Positions 10,785-23,633 of a stretch of DNA of 64,000 nucleotides are shown here, one piece after another (the first letter of the stretch is position 1; each line of letters opens with the position of its first letter). The stretch is from Calvatia gigantea. Taxonomy: Eukaryota > Basidiomycota > Agaricomycetes > Agaricales > Lycoperdaceae. The stretch is from the NCBI GenBank assembly GCA_025093985.1, contig JACAAK010000003.1, positions 2,046,001-2,110,000 on the forward strand, read 5' to 3'. Below the pieces are notes generated by a model. It searched no databases. It was not told where the DNA came from and worked only from the letters and a program-made list of their open reading frames with translations. Made by a program: the position numbers and the translations under genes.

Positions 10785-13700
10785 ATGGCCAGAGTAGTAC
10801 CAACGTCTTTGAGCCCACATGTTTGCATCTTGTCCTCGCCAGACCTATCCGAACTACTTGAATCTTCAACACTTCCTTCACTCCCGGAAATATTGCAATC
10901 GTTCTCACCTCTTCCTCAAGGTTCTTGTCCTTGTTACATTTCGCCAGTCAAAGCGTTGCGGGATTCATCCTATGTTATTTATTTATTTTTCTAGTGACCA
11001 CCCGGACAACGTCCTTGAGTTCGGTACCACATGCAACGTTTGCACTACGCTTTTCGGATTTACATGAGATAGAAGAGGCGTGCGGTGAGGACGAGGAGCA
11101 GAGAGCGGCACGGCTAATTGATTGGATGTCGGGGAGGATCGGTAGGAAATGTGCAAAGTGGGTGAGTGAGATAGAGGGTCTCGAGGGAGGGGAAAAGGAA
11201 CGGGATGGGTGGAGGACACCGTGGTGGGATGAAGTAAGAAGATGTGCGGAAGGAGATCACGCCCCTTCAAGACATGAAGGATGGAACCACCCAGCTGCTG
11301 GTAAGTTTGCCGGCTGGTGTCAAGCAAGAAACTTAACGTTCTCGACGTGCAGTCATCCTTGCCACATCTACCACCGCACCTAATCCCCTTCAAGCTATAA
11401 CTGCACTCCATGCTCGGCCCTTGCAACTCCCACCTTGGGTAGATTCCAATTACCTCAAATATACCTTAATTGTACATCCAAAACACTCACCTCTGTCAAA
11501 CGAAGAGTAAGTAATTCAGCCAGAGCTTCATATTATGATTCTACCGAGTTCAACAGGGTTACTGCGCTATTCAATGCCGTTAAAAAGCAGTATGGCCTCG
11601 ACGTCTATCTACTACCACTCGAGCTACCGTCACCTCCTCCAACTGCAGTCCCCGTCCCCTCACCAGCACCTCGGCTACCTAGACCAGCATTCCCAGAGTC
11701 GTCACCCATGGCACGAAATGCGAAGAGAAGCAGTATCAACGGGTCTATCAATGCACCCTCCGAATCATCTCCCCTAAACTCACTCAGGTTGGTTTCAGGT
11801 GATATCCAGCAGACCTCGAAGTTTGTCAGAGAGTTTGTGGTTGGGTGTTTGATACCTTGGATGGAGAAAAATGTTTTAGAATGGAGTGAAGCTGTGAGTT
11901 CAACTGTGGCAGCTCTGATGGGCACCTAATTTTTTGGGGCTAGTTTTCTAGTAACCGCAGACTTCCCTCGCGCTTGTTCTCCTCCACAAGAAGACTCTTC
12001 GGATCGCCTTCTACTACACCTGTATCCGCACATAATCCTTCTTCATCTGTAGCGTCCCTCCCTCGATCATCAACGTCATCAGTCAATGGCCCAAATACGC
12101 CATCACCTCCACCCCAGCAGAGGCGCTTAGCTGAATTTGCAACCATTCTCGGGGACTATAAACTTGCAGTTACAGTCTGGGAATCTCTTAGAAAAGATTC
12201 GAAAGGTGGTTCTGTAAGTCGTTTTCCAAGGCCACGTTTGTCCTAGACCCCTCATAGTTCTGTATCCCAGGACACCTTGCCCATAGTGGTTTCGCCTTCA
12301 CCTGCACTTTCGTTACATGCATCGAATGCATTGGCGATGGTTCACGCGGGAAGCCAGGACCTGCCACCGCAGGCGCTGTATCGAGCTTTATTATACGCCG
12401 TGAGGTGGGAAAGTGGGATTCCGCCCCAGGAATTCTTGAGCAACATAATGGAAGGAGAAAGGTGGTTGGTGTGGGCTGCTGGTAATGTGAGCCTTTTTCC
12501 TAGTTATCCACGGATAGCATTTAAGATCGGGGCATAGTCAGAAGAGGCGCCGGCTGCTCTTTTAATCGCTCATGGGGCATACCTGACATCCAAGAAACGG
12601 GCAAGACGTCGAGCTGCCTATTGGTATGCTGTTGCTGCCAGCAGACTAGAGAAATGTGGTATTGTGAGTCAGAGCGATTCAGAGGTGCCGCTCAACTTAA
12701 AATCGTCCAGAAACCTCTAACAACGCATTTTCTGCGAAAAGCTCAAGAAATTTACAAGATTAGACCATTAAAGGAATTATCGCCGTCGTTCTGGGACTCG
12801 GAGGGCAAAAGCGTTGCTGACAGTCCTTGGTTTGATGCCATCATGCCTGGAATTGAGCATCCCCTAGGTTAAACCGAATCTGCCCCAAGAAATCGTGTCA
12901 ATAGCTGATAGTTTTGGGAATACAGGTCGACTGTTGTATACCACCGGGGATGTATTAGCTGCGGTGCAGCTTTTCCTCAGTCTCTTGCGCGGTTGCGATT
13001 CGTCGGGCGTTTCTGCCATTTATGGTGTTCCTGAAGGCGAGACTAAACAGCTGACGAGTAGAGATAAACTCTCACTCGATGATTTCCGTGTTGCTTTTGG
13101 GGTACGTGTAAACCATCTGCCGTTCGGTAACTCCTCGTTTGACTAGATCATGCCCTAGCATCTCAAAGCAACAGAACCGGAGAAAGCAGCGACCGCGACG
13201 CTGAATCTGCCCTTCAAATTCTGTCAAGTAAAGCAGTCAAAGTTGCGATTTCTTAGAGATAGCTCAAGTGACCAGGCAACCATCTGGGAGAAACGGGAGG
13301 AGGATTGGAAGACGTTTTGGAGGTCGCAAGGAGGGAAGGAGGGATTTGCAAAAGGCGGGAACGTCGTCGTTGGTGGTGCGCTTGCCGGTGGATGCACTAC
13401 GTCTTCGATTCACTCATTTATTTCAACAGAAACTTTTTATGTTGACCTTGTGCTACGAAATCCATTGGACGCAGAGCTGAACTTGGCAAAGCTGTCCCTG
13501 GTCGTGCAGGGTACGAATACGTCACAGCCAGAAAACGAGTCCGACCCGCTTGTTACTGTTGATGAAGTTGAAGACGTAGTCCTTGCTCCTCGCGAGTTAC
13601 GCACCGTGAGTATCGACCCCCCCCCCCCCCAAAAATACAAAATTGGCTAACGTGTTTGGATACCAGATTTCAATCGCAATAACACCACAGTACTCCGGGA

Positions 13701-15908
13701 CCTTCTACATCCCTCTCGCAAAATACGAGTTCCTTTCCCTCCTACCCACATCTGAGTCCCTCTCCAGCCGCGGCCATCGGCTCAACGCCACCCCAGCGCA
13801 AAGACAACATCCGACATACGCTCCAGATGTGCTTATGAAGTTCGATGTTACAGAGGCAACGCACAGATTGAGTGTGAGTTTTGTGGAGGAAGGAAGATTG
13901 AAGGTTAGTACAGGGTGAGAAGGAACTTATGCGTTTGTGGTTGGCCAATTTGGGGTCGAGGTCTGTGAAAGAAATTTGGATGGTCCCAGATCCGAATGAT
14001 CAAATTTGGGTTGGGGATGTTACGGAGGATGAAGAAGGTAAAAATGAGGAGGGAGAAGAGAGGGAAAAGGAAAGGTGCGATGAGAGCACTTCGTTCGTCG
14101 AGGTTGTTAGGTCGTCAAATTCTCTTTCACCGCCCAGGCCTTTGCGGATACCGGTTCCTGATGGTACACTTGGGCCGGAGGATGGTATCGGTGTTCCGTT
14201 GACGTTGCATGCCGAAACATTGGGTGAGAAACAATTCTGTCTGTTCTTCGTATACCGTGAGGTGCGTATATTTCTCGCTCACAATAAAGATTGGGGCGTT
14301 GATTGTACATACGTAGGGCGATTCTGACGCGTTCCAAACGACGCAGATATCACGCATCATAGACGTTCAGCCGCTGTTCCATGCAACCTCGGCTGTCGAA
14401 CCAGATCAGTCCTCAGAGAGCCAATTTAGCGTGAACATTTCCCTAAGGAACTTGTCAAATTCGGTAGTCCGGTTGACGCAGGTATCAACAGTCAGCCCTC
14501 TATGGAGTAGCACACCAACGGTAGGGGGATCGCTGTAAGTCTTTTCCTTTATCTTACCTTCCCTCGCTTATTGCCGAACCAGGCCGATAGCTTTCTGGTG
14601 CCCAAAGTTGCAATATTTTGCTGAAAGCGCGGCGGCGGACCGATGGGCAAGGATCAAATGAAACCATGGATTTCGTCAGAGACAGACTTAACGATGTTTT
14701 GAATAGTCGAACCGTGGCCGGGATGGAACCTCCACCGATAGATTTGTGCTGTAGTTCTGTTGCTGAGGTACTTGATCTTTTTTCGCATCGTCGTTTTACG
14801 AACTCATACTATTTTACCCAGCCCTCAAGAAGTAGAAAAGTTTCCAAAGATGAAACAATGATGGCATTCATCCATGGCGGACGACGCAACTTCGCCTCTC
14901 AACGCACATCCAACACACACATATATATACCAAATGCAACACACCAACACATCTTCCCGCTCTACAACCCGGCTTCATTCGATATCATCTTCTTCTGGGA
15001 ATTTGTTTCCCCCTCCGACATATCAGGTTCAATCTTTGCGTCTACCTTGGCATCGACTTATGCATCTCCTTCAGCCTCACAGTCTCTTTCGCTCACAAAT
15101 ACCCAATACGCTCACCACAATTTTCGGAAACCTCGATCAGGACATTTGTCCGTCTATGGTACCACTCTTGGAGCTACACACGCACCTTTACAAGGTGTGA
15201 TCGAGCAGTTTGAGAGCGCGAAAGTGAAGAGGAGTATGTATGCAGAAACGGAGAGAGAGAATCTGGAAATGCTGGGGGCAATCAAAGCTTGTGAATGGAA
15301 TGCGGAGATGAATCCGCTTGATGTAGTCGTAAAGAGTAAGGATGAGATATCGCACGACTTCTCTTCGGGGTGAGTGTGCATTCTTTCCTTGTCGCCACTT
15401 GAGGCATGTTTGCTGATGTATATCGTATAGACCTTGTTGGACTTCGGTCGGCTTCACAATACGGAATTTTTCCCTTACACATACAGCGGGATTTGCGCTC
15501 AAGCTGCGCGGAGCCGTGAGCACAGAAGTCGACTCGCCCATTAATTCGTAGGTTTGAGCATACCTCTTTGCTACTATGCTTCTAATTTTCTTAAACTTGC
15601 TAGGCGAGTACTACCGTCCCCCTTATGCCGTCAAACTCAACTTCCGCGGGACGATACCACCATCTGCCTCAGTTACTGTTCATCCCAAACTATGGATAAC
15701 TAGGCCAGGGACATACGGTCTTGATGGGTGGAAACTTGTTACTGAGGTTTATGAAAATACGGACGGGAATGCCGAGTCCGAGTCAAGGTCACACCAGCAA
15801 ATCCGGCATCAATACACACTAGAGAGGCCAGTATCAGACCGCATTTGTCTTGTAGTACAAGAAGCCTCCCATATGTTGCTATCAGATACGAATTCTACAA
15901 AACGTTGA
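10785..15908 (+). CDS. trs120: TRAPPII complex subunit Trs120 (TRAPPC9-like)
   Basis: Tether/GEF subunit of TRAPPII acting on Rab11-type GTPases at the trans-Golgi. About 17 exons: 10785-10920, 10995-11300, 11353-11506, 11557-11893, 11944-12213, 12271-12486, 12538-12663, 12711-12867, 12926-13101, 13159-13375, 13430-13605, 13667-14261, 14317-14534, 14583-14767, 14822-15369, 15431-15547, 15604-15908. Family landmarks: the N-terminal block LRFSDLHEIEE, a helical-repeat middle (RRLAEFATILGDYKLAVTVW, RLLYTTGDVLAAVQLFLSLL, LPFKFCQVKQSKLRFL) and C-terminal Ig-like strands (ETFYVDLVLRNPLDAELNLA, SVGFTIRNFSL, LWITRPGTYGLDGW). The frame appears broken by one extra base at three places (13914-13916, 14592-14594, 15547-15605); errors are the likely cause. 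Two introns (13376-13429, 14768-14821) are multiples of three and could be retained without a stop. Confidence 0.85.
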
Positions 15909-16015
15909 AACGGGCACATGTGTATATTCGTGTTCGCAATATTATCTGAAATATAGATGACAGGGTTCCGAGCAGAATATCCAAACTGGGTGGCGAGTAG
16001 CGTTTGGATGTTACT

Positions 16016-17019
16016 TTAAGGGCCCTGGTCCTTCTTTTCTGCATCCTTCTTCTCCTGCTCAGCTTTCCTCGCGGCGGCGAGACGGAGCTGCTTAACTCGG
16101 GTATTGAAGTATGTCTGTTGGGGTGATCAGTCAAGTTATGGCTAGTGATTATTTGGCATGTGAACGTACTCCAAGGACGAATTGAATGACGTTGAAGTAG
16201 GGCACCCAAAGCTGGAAACCGAAGTTACAACGGAGTGAATATTTTAAAAGAGGGCCCGATACATACTTCAACAGGGATATATTGCTGAGCGAGAAACATC
16301 GAAGCTGGTGAAACGGCCCACGCAGTCTGATAGCCGCACAGGGAGCAGCGTTAGCGAATTTCAAAAGGACTCGGAACATACGCATACCCGGATAACGGAA
16401 AGGAAGCCAGATTTGACAGTCTTCACGATTTCGCTGACAGAAGAAGCACCATTAATGATGGCCATGGATGTAAGATAGGCTGTAAAAACGCTCAGCATCC
16501 AACATAGAACAAGGTCCAGAGGGCAGACTCAAGATGACTGCCCAAACCAGGACAGATGAACGAACACGAAACTTACCAGAAATCTGGATGGGCGACACCA
16601 AGAGGTTATGGGCAACAATCTGTGCAATCCTTGCCTTCATGCTCGTCTTGCCCGCAAACGCCCTCTGTAATGAGCCAACGAGGAAGTGGGCAATCGGCGC
16701 CGAGACGCAGAATCCGTAAATGGCCATTTTCATGGCACGCGTATTGACATGTGCGCGGGATAAGAGGGCGGCGAGGAATGATGCATTGTGAGGTAGGTTT
16801 GTTGGGGGTACACCTGCTAAGTGGCTTCCTAGAACTTCTTGGAGGAAGGAAAATGTTGCTGTGGTGCAGAATGAGGGTCGGTGAATCGATGTATGCTTTA
16901 TGCTAGAACATATACTGACCAGTCGTGACGGCCTTGGTGCGAAGAGGGTGTTGTGCAAGTTCAGACAGGTACCTGGCCAAAAGGGGGTGAGGAACCTTCT
17001 TCACAGGCAGAGAGCTCAT
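16016..17019 (-). CDS. Mpv17/PMP22 family membrane protein
   Basis: Small multi-helix protein of the peroxisomal or mitochondrial inner membrane (Sym1/Mpv17/PMP22 family). Reading down the minus strand, exons are 17019-16920, 16858-16577, 16478-16388, 16326-16267, 16211-16170, 16114-16016. Motifs: HPLLARYLSELAQHPLRTKA at the N-terminus, FLQEVLGSHLAG, the loop MAIYGFCVSAPIAHFLVGSL, WAVSPASMFLAQQYIP, and the signature LWVPYFNVIQFVLGTYFNTR, then a Lys/Glu-rich tail. The PMP22-like form (longer N-terminal part with VNTRAMKM) is favoured over Sym1. Exon 3 is 91 nt but 92 are needed: one base seems missing near 16438-16446, where SVSEIVKTVKSGF resumes in another frame. The gene is convergent with trs120, about 107 bp away. 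Confidence 0.85.
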
Positions 17020-17382
17020 TGTGGACGTTGAACGTTGGGCGCTTGGTGTGCGCGGTGGTCAAGTTCAAAGAGGACGTGGGGCAGGCGGTTATGGGAGTCC
17101 CGGGCAACCGAACGGGTACCTTTCCAATATCCGGGAGCAATTATCCACATCACATTGCCGAACCTCAGGACCTCACATCAGACCTTTCAAGCTGACAGTC
17201 ATCTCGACATAACAAATGAAGGACAGTTGTCAAACACAAAATCTACTAGGTATCTACGTGATTACGAATTAAGGTGACCCCGGTACCCTCTAAGACATAT
17301 TATAAACCCAGAATTAACGACCTTTCACCCTGTAAGGGTGTGAGCTTCATCAGAACAAAAATTTTGATACATGAGAGAAGTC

Positions 17383-18877
17383 TTACCACTCCTTAACATA
17401 ATCGGCAAGCGACACCATGCAAATTGTCTGCCAAATACCAAGGCCGATACGAGGGGTCACACCACGGTACAAGCCCTTGATGCCGTTCTCCGTGTAAATG
17501 TATTTGAGTGTGCTCATGATCGTCAGCTTCTCAGGACGATTTGCTGATGCGGTACCTTTGGCCATTGATTGCATCTGAATTAATTGGCAGGAAAAGGAGG
17601 GATTGATCAGCACGGGATGCAATCACATGCACCGGAAACGGCGAACCTCTACACGGACGACTTCAATAGGTTGATTCCATGTGGCCAAAGCACCACCAAC
17701 AGTAGAAGCGGAAATCTTTTCGAAAGCACTAAGGCTATCATTTTCACCCTTGCCGCGGGCTTTGCGAATCATGGTCTCTGCGAGACGAGCAAAACCCATT
17801 CTACATAAACCTTTAAATCAACGGTATCAGAGGAAGAAACGGGAACCTTACCGAGAGCCCCAATTGGTGCACTGGCGAACAGCGACGGCATTTACACCTT
17901 TGTTGACACCGGCGATACCCTCACGGCGGTAGATTTCCATGAAGACGGCCCAAGTTGATGGTGGTTTGGCACCAGTAGCGACAGTCTTGGCACGAGTAAT
18001 CTCAACGGTTTTCATACACGTTGTGAAACCTGTTCAACGACGTCAGAACAACCATTGTAATAAGGATGGCATCCCAGTCGGCATTCAAGTGAACTCCAAT
18101 CCGATGCAAACGCGAGCCTCGAGACTTGGGATGAGGAATAAGAATAGCACTCACCCATAGTAGCATAGGCTTGTGCGATACCACCGGTCATACCACCCAA
18201 CAAACCGGCAACACCGGGGTTGATACCAGCAGCAAGGGTAGCGGTCTCAACTTCCGAAGCAGTGAACACTAGAACGGCGCCCTTAGTGGAAGCCTCGATC
18301 CATGCCTGATGAAAATAAAAAAATAAAAAAATAAAATAAAGCCCTATAATCACGATTGGTTTTGAGAAGGCAATCCAACTCACCCATGGAATGAGACCCT
18401 GGTAGAAACCAACGACACCACCGCGCGCCCAGACGCTTCTACATGCCTGCCACATAGATTGTGACCGGTTAGCAGCCATCTGGGTCTTCAAAACCTCCAG
18501 GGGTTGACCAAGAGTCGTAACCTGTTCAACGACCGTCTTGTTACCACGACCGCTCACTCGCCCTGCATTCAGAGAATACTCGCCTCCTATAAATGAATGA
18601 ATGATGAGACGCGTGATTTCGGAGTGTTCACAAAATTTGGCAACTCACAAACTATGTAAAGACACGACACGGCGCACAGCGGGTAACGTCAGAGAAAACA
18701 ACATATAGATGTTGAGAAGTTGTGCAGGCCATACCATGTTCATGATACCACCTGGAAAACACACAACGTATGAGCTGTCAGTGTGCGGTGGTATGGTCAA
18801 AAGCCGCTGCGGTACTCACCTACAGCAATGTTGGACCAGCTGACGCCCTTTTGACCAGGTTCTCTTTGGACACCCAT
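17383..18877 (-). CDS. YHM2: mitochondrial citrate/2-oxoglutarate carrier Yhm2
   Basis: Mitochondrial carrier family member that exchanges citrate for 2-oxoglutarate across the inner membrane and helps supply cytosolic NADPH and acetyl units (known for yeast Yhm2). Almost every segment reads like Yhm2: [102 protein letters not shown] and [17 protein letters not shown], ending SLADYVKEW. As in Yhm2, the carrier signatures are degenerate. Exon 1 starts [20 protein letters not shown]; a 17-nt exon encodes the following residues. The next junction, just before VTTLGQP, is uncertain: direct splicing lacks two residues normally present, while an AAG acceptor would add TVVEQ. Confidence 0.92.
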
Positions 18878-19747
18878 GACGGCGGAGAGGTAGAAGACGG
18901 TGAAGTGAGGAAAAAGAGGGGGGGAAGACGAGGTGGAGGGGAAGGTGAAGAGGAGGAGGAAAGATGGTCTGCTTTGCCAAAAAAAGGATCACTGTCGTCC
19001 CAAAAAGGTCAAAGCCCCGCCAAAACCCGCAACTGTCACAGTCGGACCACTTCGGTATTCCAACCAAGCCCGCCAATCACCGTCCTGTCCTTTCATCGCC
19101 GACCAAAGTAACCTACCTCCGTCGTCCCCTCCGTTTTCTTTCTCAATATCTCCTTGTACCCACCACCCCCTACGTTATAGAGCACACAGTGTTGGCGTGC
19201 ATTGATAATATTCTTCCCATTTCTGCATCCTGAACGTGCTCTTTACGTGGGGCCTCAGGGGCCGACTTTCCCCACCCCGGAGAACAGAGGGTGTCACAAA
19301 CCCACACCACCCAGCATCTGCTCCAAAGTATTTTATGAGCCATATCAATCCTTAAGCTTTAAGCTTTAACAATCAGACGATCGCTACCATCAAATCAGAC
19401 GTCTCCTGTTCCATTGCCAATTGAAGGCTCATTACAGTGGGGTATCTAAGAAGTCTGGTGGCAGAAGAAAAACAATTACGAAAACAGTAAAAGGGAGATC
19501 CGCAAGTGGGTTGATGAAAAACGATAATGAGACCTTCCATACTTACAGAAATAAGCTTAAAGCGATGAGCAACTAATGTATGCGGGTAGGTCGTGACGGA
19601 GAAAGGGTGGGATATGATCCCAGTTATGACCCCGAAAAAAAATAACAAGCGAACGTTCCAATAATGAATGGAGGGCGAATGAATCCAAGTCGTGGTCGTG
19701 GGTATCGTGTGGGGCAGAGGAATGTGGGGCATGCAAAGAGGGCATGT
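18878..19747. other. intergenic region between YHM2 start and coiled-coil gene end
   Basis: Holds the YHM2 promoter (purine-rich AGGA repeats near 18930-18965 on the plus strand) and the 3' UTR of the coiled-coil gene. The open frames here are compositional. A short direct repeat, taagcttt-taagcttt, lies near 19351. Confidence 0.45.
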
Positions 19748-22700
19748 CTACTCGTCGAGGTCATTGCTTACTTGAGGTTCTATCCCAGCTTTTAGCAGCT
19801 GATCTTTCAGAATCCGCATGTCGTCCTTAAATCTGTTCAAAGAAAAAACGAAGTGGTTAATGACCCATCAGAAGGACACGGCTCGGAAGGAAATAGAACG
19901 CAGACAGAGGCGAACGCGCACGAATGGAAAAATAAATAAGTGCGGGTATGAAAATAAATAGCGCTAGCCAGGCAATAAATAGCAACACGACAAATTAACA
20001 TGCCAAATGCTGGTTCACGGATCCCAGATCCCAAAAGAAGCGGAAATATGGTCGAAGGAAATCTCAAAAGACCCCATAGATCGAAGCCAGAGCCACGAAA
20101 TCCCAAATGCGACTCTTAACGTTGAAAAACTGCACATACCTCGTCACGTTCTCCGACTGCTCGTCGTGCTCAGACTCCATAAACTGGATCTCCATCGCCT
20201 TTCTTGATACTTCCGCGCCCAAGTCAGTGATCTTCTTCTGCGCATCTTCAAGCTGTCTTTGCAACCCCTTTATTGCCTTCTCATGTTCGGCCTGCAAATC
20301 ACCGAGTTTCAAATTATGCGCTTCGTGCACTTGACGCAACATCTCGTCCGCCACCACGCCACCCCCAGATGGCGAGGTCGCATGTGCCACGGCGGTGCCA
20401 TGCCCGTTCACTTTCGGTGATGCCTTCAAGCCCTCCAGCTCTGCTCTCACAGTGGCTAATTCACCTTCCATGTCCGACAACCTCACAGCAAGGTCACCTT
20501 TCTCCTTCGCAAGCGAGAGAACTTCCTCCTCGTGCGCAGCCTTAAGTTTCGAGGCTTCCTCTACACGTGTCTTCACAGCCTCCTCCAAATCCCGAGTGTG
20601 ATGATCCGACATCTCGCTCATCGAGCCCTTCGTGAGATTCAGCATCTCAGTCATAGCCATTAGATCGTCTTTCGTGTTCGACAACTCTTGCGTCAGTCTT
20701 GCGATCTCCGCTGCATGCTCAGGCGTAATTGATGGCGATGCACCAGCTGCGTTCTTGGCTGCATCCAATTGTTTGGCGAGTGTCTCCACCTCACTGCGAG
20801 AAGTAACGAGGGAAGTTTTTGTCTTGGCCAGATCATCCTGAGTCACCTTAAGCTCGAGCTTGGCATTATTGAGCTGCTTCGTGAGAGTTTGGACTTCTGA
20901 CTCGAGGGAAGACGCGTGTTCAGCTTGGAGTTCGTTGATTGTGACCGAGTTGGCTGCCTGAATTTCTTCAATAGCAGCTTTGGACTGCGTGCGGAGTGCT
21001 TGAAGTTCTCTAGCGTGTTCTTCCCCAGCCTCATGCTAATTTTTCATGAGCACCGCACCGCTCGAAGTATAAAAAAGAACAACGAACCTTAGCACGTTCA
21101 AAGGCTTCCTGCAAAAGTTTGTTGTGTTCATTCTGAACAGCTTCGACCTTCGCAGCATATTGTGCCTCCTGACCCTACAAATATGATATCAACATTAAAG
21201 GCACACCAAAACATACGCCATGCCACATACCTCAAGCTCCGTAGAGATAGTCGCCATCCTTTCTGCCAACTCATTTTGAACCGTCAGATATGCCTGCTCA
21301 ACCTCTTGTAACTTGAGCTTGTGTGCCTCCTCGGCATCACCCACCGCCTTCCTTGCCCCCTCCAGCTCCAAATTTGCAGCTGCCAAGCTTCCCTCAGTAG
21401 CCTGCAAATTTGCAACGACCTGGGAATGCCTCCTTTGTGCCGCAGCTAGCTCATCTGAGTGCGTCTTCTGCAACTCCTCAAAGGCAATTGTATGCCGTTC
21501 TTCAGCGGCCCTGTGATCCTCCACAGCCTTTCCAAGATCAGCTTTCGCTTGAGCGAGGTCGTTTTCCAGCGCTTTGATAGTGTTTTTCAGCTGTTCTACA
21601 CGGTCTTCAAGTACCTCTTGCGCCTCCCTCAACTCCAATATTTCAATCTCAAGTTCGGAGACTTTGGTCGCAGTGTCTTCCTTCTCGGCCTTCAAAGTTG
21701 CCAACTGAGAAGCAAGACTCTCCATTTCCTGAGCTTTGGTTTCGAGGGCAACGATCTTGGCTTGAGCTTCATCCAAAGCCGAACCTTGCACTTGTTTCAG
21801 GCGCTCATTCTCGGTAACGATGACCTCGAGGTCTGCGTGGGCTTTCGCGAGCGCTGCCTTATCGGCTGCGGCGGTAGCGACCGTGTCCGAGTTAGCCGTA
21901 TCATAGGAGGCTTTCAGGCCTTCGAAGCTCTCTCTAGCGGTTGAGAGCTCTGATTCCAAAGATTGGATCTTCTCACTGAGTTCATCAGCGACTTCCTTTG
22001 ATGATGTCGCTGCTGTCTTGGCAACCTCGAGCTGTGGCATCGTCAACAGGGGCAGAGATTGATTAATTCATCGAAAACACACCTCTTCCTTTGAGGAGTC
22101 AAGCGTTGATTTTAGCTCCTGATGATCGGCTTCCAGCTTAGCGAGTTCACCCTTAGCCTCCTGTAAAGCGGCCTCCAAGGTTGCTCTGGAACTCTCGAGC
22201 TCGGCGGCTTGAGAATTCTTCGCCTCCACCTCAGTTTGAATAGCCTCATGCGAAAGCCTCAAGCTCTCCAGTTGACCCTCCAATTCAGAGACGGTGTCGT
22301 TTTTTGACTTGAGCTCATCGTTTGCCGTATTTAGCTGTAGATGATTAAATTCGAATTCAATAGCAGGGGCTATGAAAGGTCACATACCCGGTTCTGTAGG
22401 TTATCCAAAGCCTTGTTATTATCTTCTCGGACTTCTTTGATTGATGAGATAGAACCAGGGCGGTTTACCGAGGACTTGCTCAATGAGGCAGGGACAGCAC
22501 CAGCTCGGACAGACGTCTTCGGGGCCGTAGCACCCGCTGTAGGAACGGCAGACTTGGAGCCAGCCGAAGAGAACCCAACGCGAGGCGTCGTTACAGGTTT
22601 CTTGACTGCAGCCTCTGATATGGAAGCACGAGGTTTGGTAGCTACGGAACTTGCTCCAGATTTGAGAGAAGTGGCGGAACCCGAGGGTGAGACGACGGAA

Positions 22701-23453
22701 GGACGAGGCGTGGCACCTGATTCTGTAGCAGGCTTGCTGGCGGAAGAAGCGAGGGAGGTTCGTGACGTAGATGAAGCCATTGGTTTGGTCCCCGCAGCGA
22801 CCGAAGTGCGACGGGTGGGAGTTGCGGCGCCTCCCGAAGGGGTCCGCGCGTTAGTAGGTGCAGCTTTCGACATTGTCGAGCCACTGGTAGTTCTTTTTAA
22901 AGGAGAGGAAGTGGTCGGGGTAGTAGGTTTGGCAGACATGGAAGTTGGTCTTGTCGTGGTATTTGGCTTTGTAGGAGGTAAATCCGTTGTAGTCAGTCAC
23001 GTCACCAAAACGCATCAGCACACGTTAGCTACTTACTTTCTTGGCTGCAGTTGAAGTACTAGTTGTCTTGATACTAGTAGACATACTTGGTCTTGACTTG
23101 TGGGTGGCACTTGTTGATGTTGGTGATTTCCTCGCGGGTGCCTTCGTGTTTGGTTCTGCAGCCGCTTCCTCAGGGGGAACCTCGGCTTCTCCAACGGGTG
23201 TGGGGATACTGGAAGTGGTACCTTCTAAAGGGGCATTGAACTCGGCAATTGTTTGAACAACATTTGATTAGTCACCTGCTTCATCCTCCTGAGCTGGGCT
23301 TTGTGCTTCCACATACGGCTCGCTCTGGTTTTCCTCATTCGCCTCGTGTTCGTCATGCGGACTCTCAGCACGCGGGGATGACCCATTTGATTCAGAGATA
23401 AGGTCGCGATCCGCGAGCAGAGGCGAGGGCACCTGAATGTCGGTAGAGGCCAT
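19748..23453 (-). CDS. long coiled-coil protein with Ser/Thr/Ala-rich basic N-terminus
   Basis: Starts MASTDIQVPSPLLADRDL (ATG at 23453) with an acidic lead. After a short intron and one more exon comes a Ser/Thr/Pro/Ala-rich basic segment (TPTRRTSVAAGTKP, SKSSVNRPGSISS) resembling microtubule- or chromatin-binding tails. From about 22440 down to 19750 almost the whole protein is heptad-type coiled coil rich in Glu, Ala, Leu and Lys (LESELSTARESFEGLKASYD, LAQAKADLGKAVEDHRAAEE), split by several short introns. It ends in FKDDMRILKDQLLKAGIEPQ. Similar basidiomycete proteins are annotated only as M-protein-repeat or coiled-coil proteins. A cytoskeletal, spindle or Golgi scaffold role would fit but is a guess. 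No frame breaks seen. Confidence 0.75.
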
Positions 23454-23633
23454 TTTTTTTGGGGGGGAGGGTATAGAGGGGTTGGGCGAGGAAGGGAGTA
23501 GAAGCAGATTGAATTCCAATTCAGCAGTGTTCTGTAACATGGATTTTCAACAGCGTCAACACATGTCAACAGGCGCGTCGCGGTAATTTAATTTCAGGCG
23601 CTCAGTAAAATCCTGACGCAACTCCAGAATTAT

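Noticed and set aside
20107..23256. Long plus-strand open frames opposite the coiled-coil gene
   Set aside because: Antisense shadows of a Glu/Ala/Ser-rich coding strand; the minus strand has the heptad pattern and splice sites.
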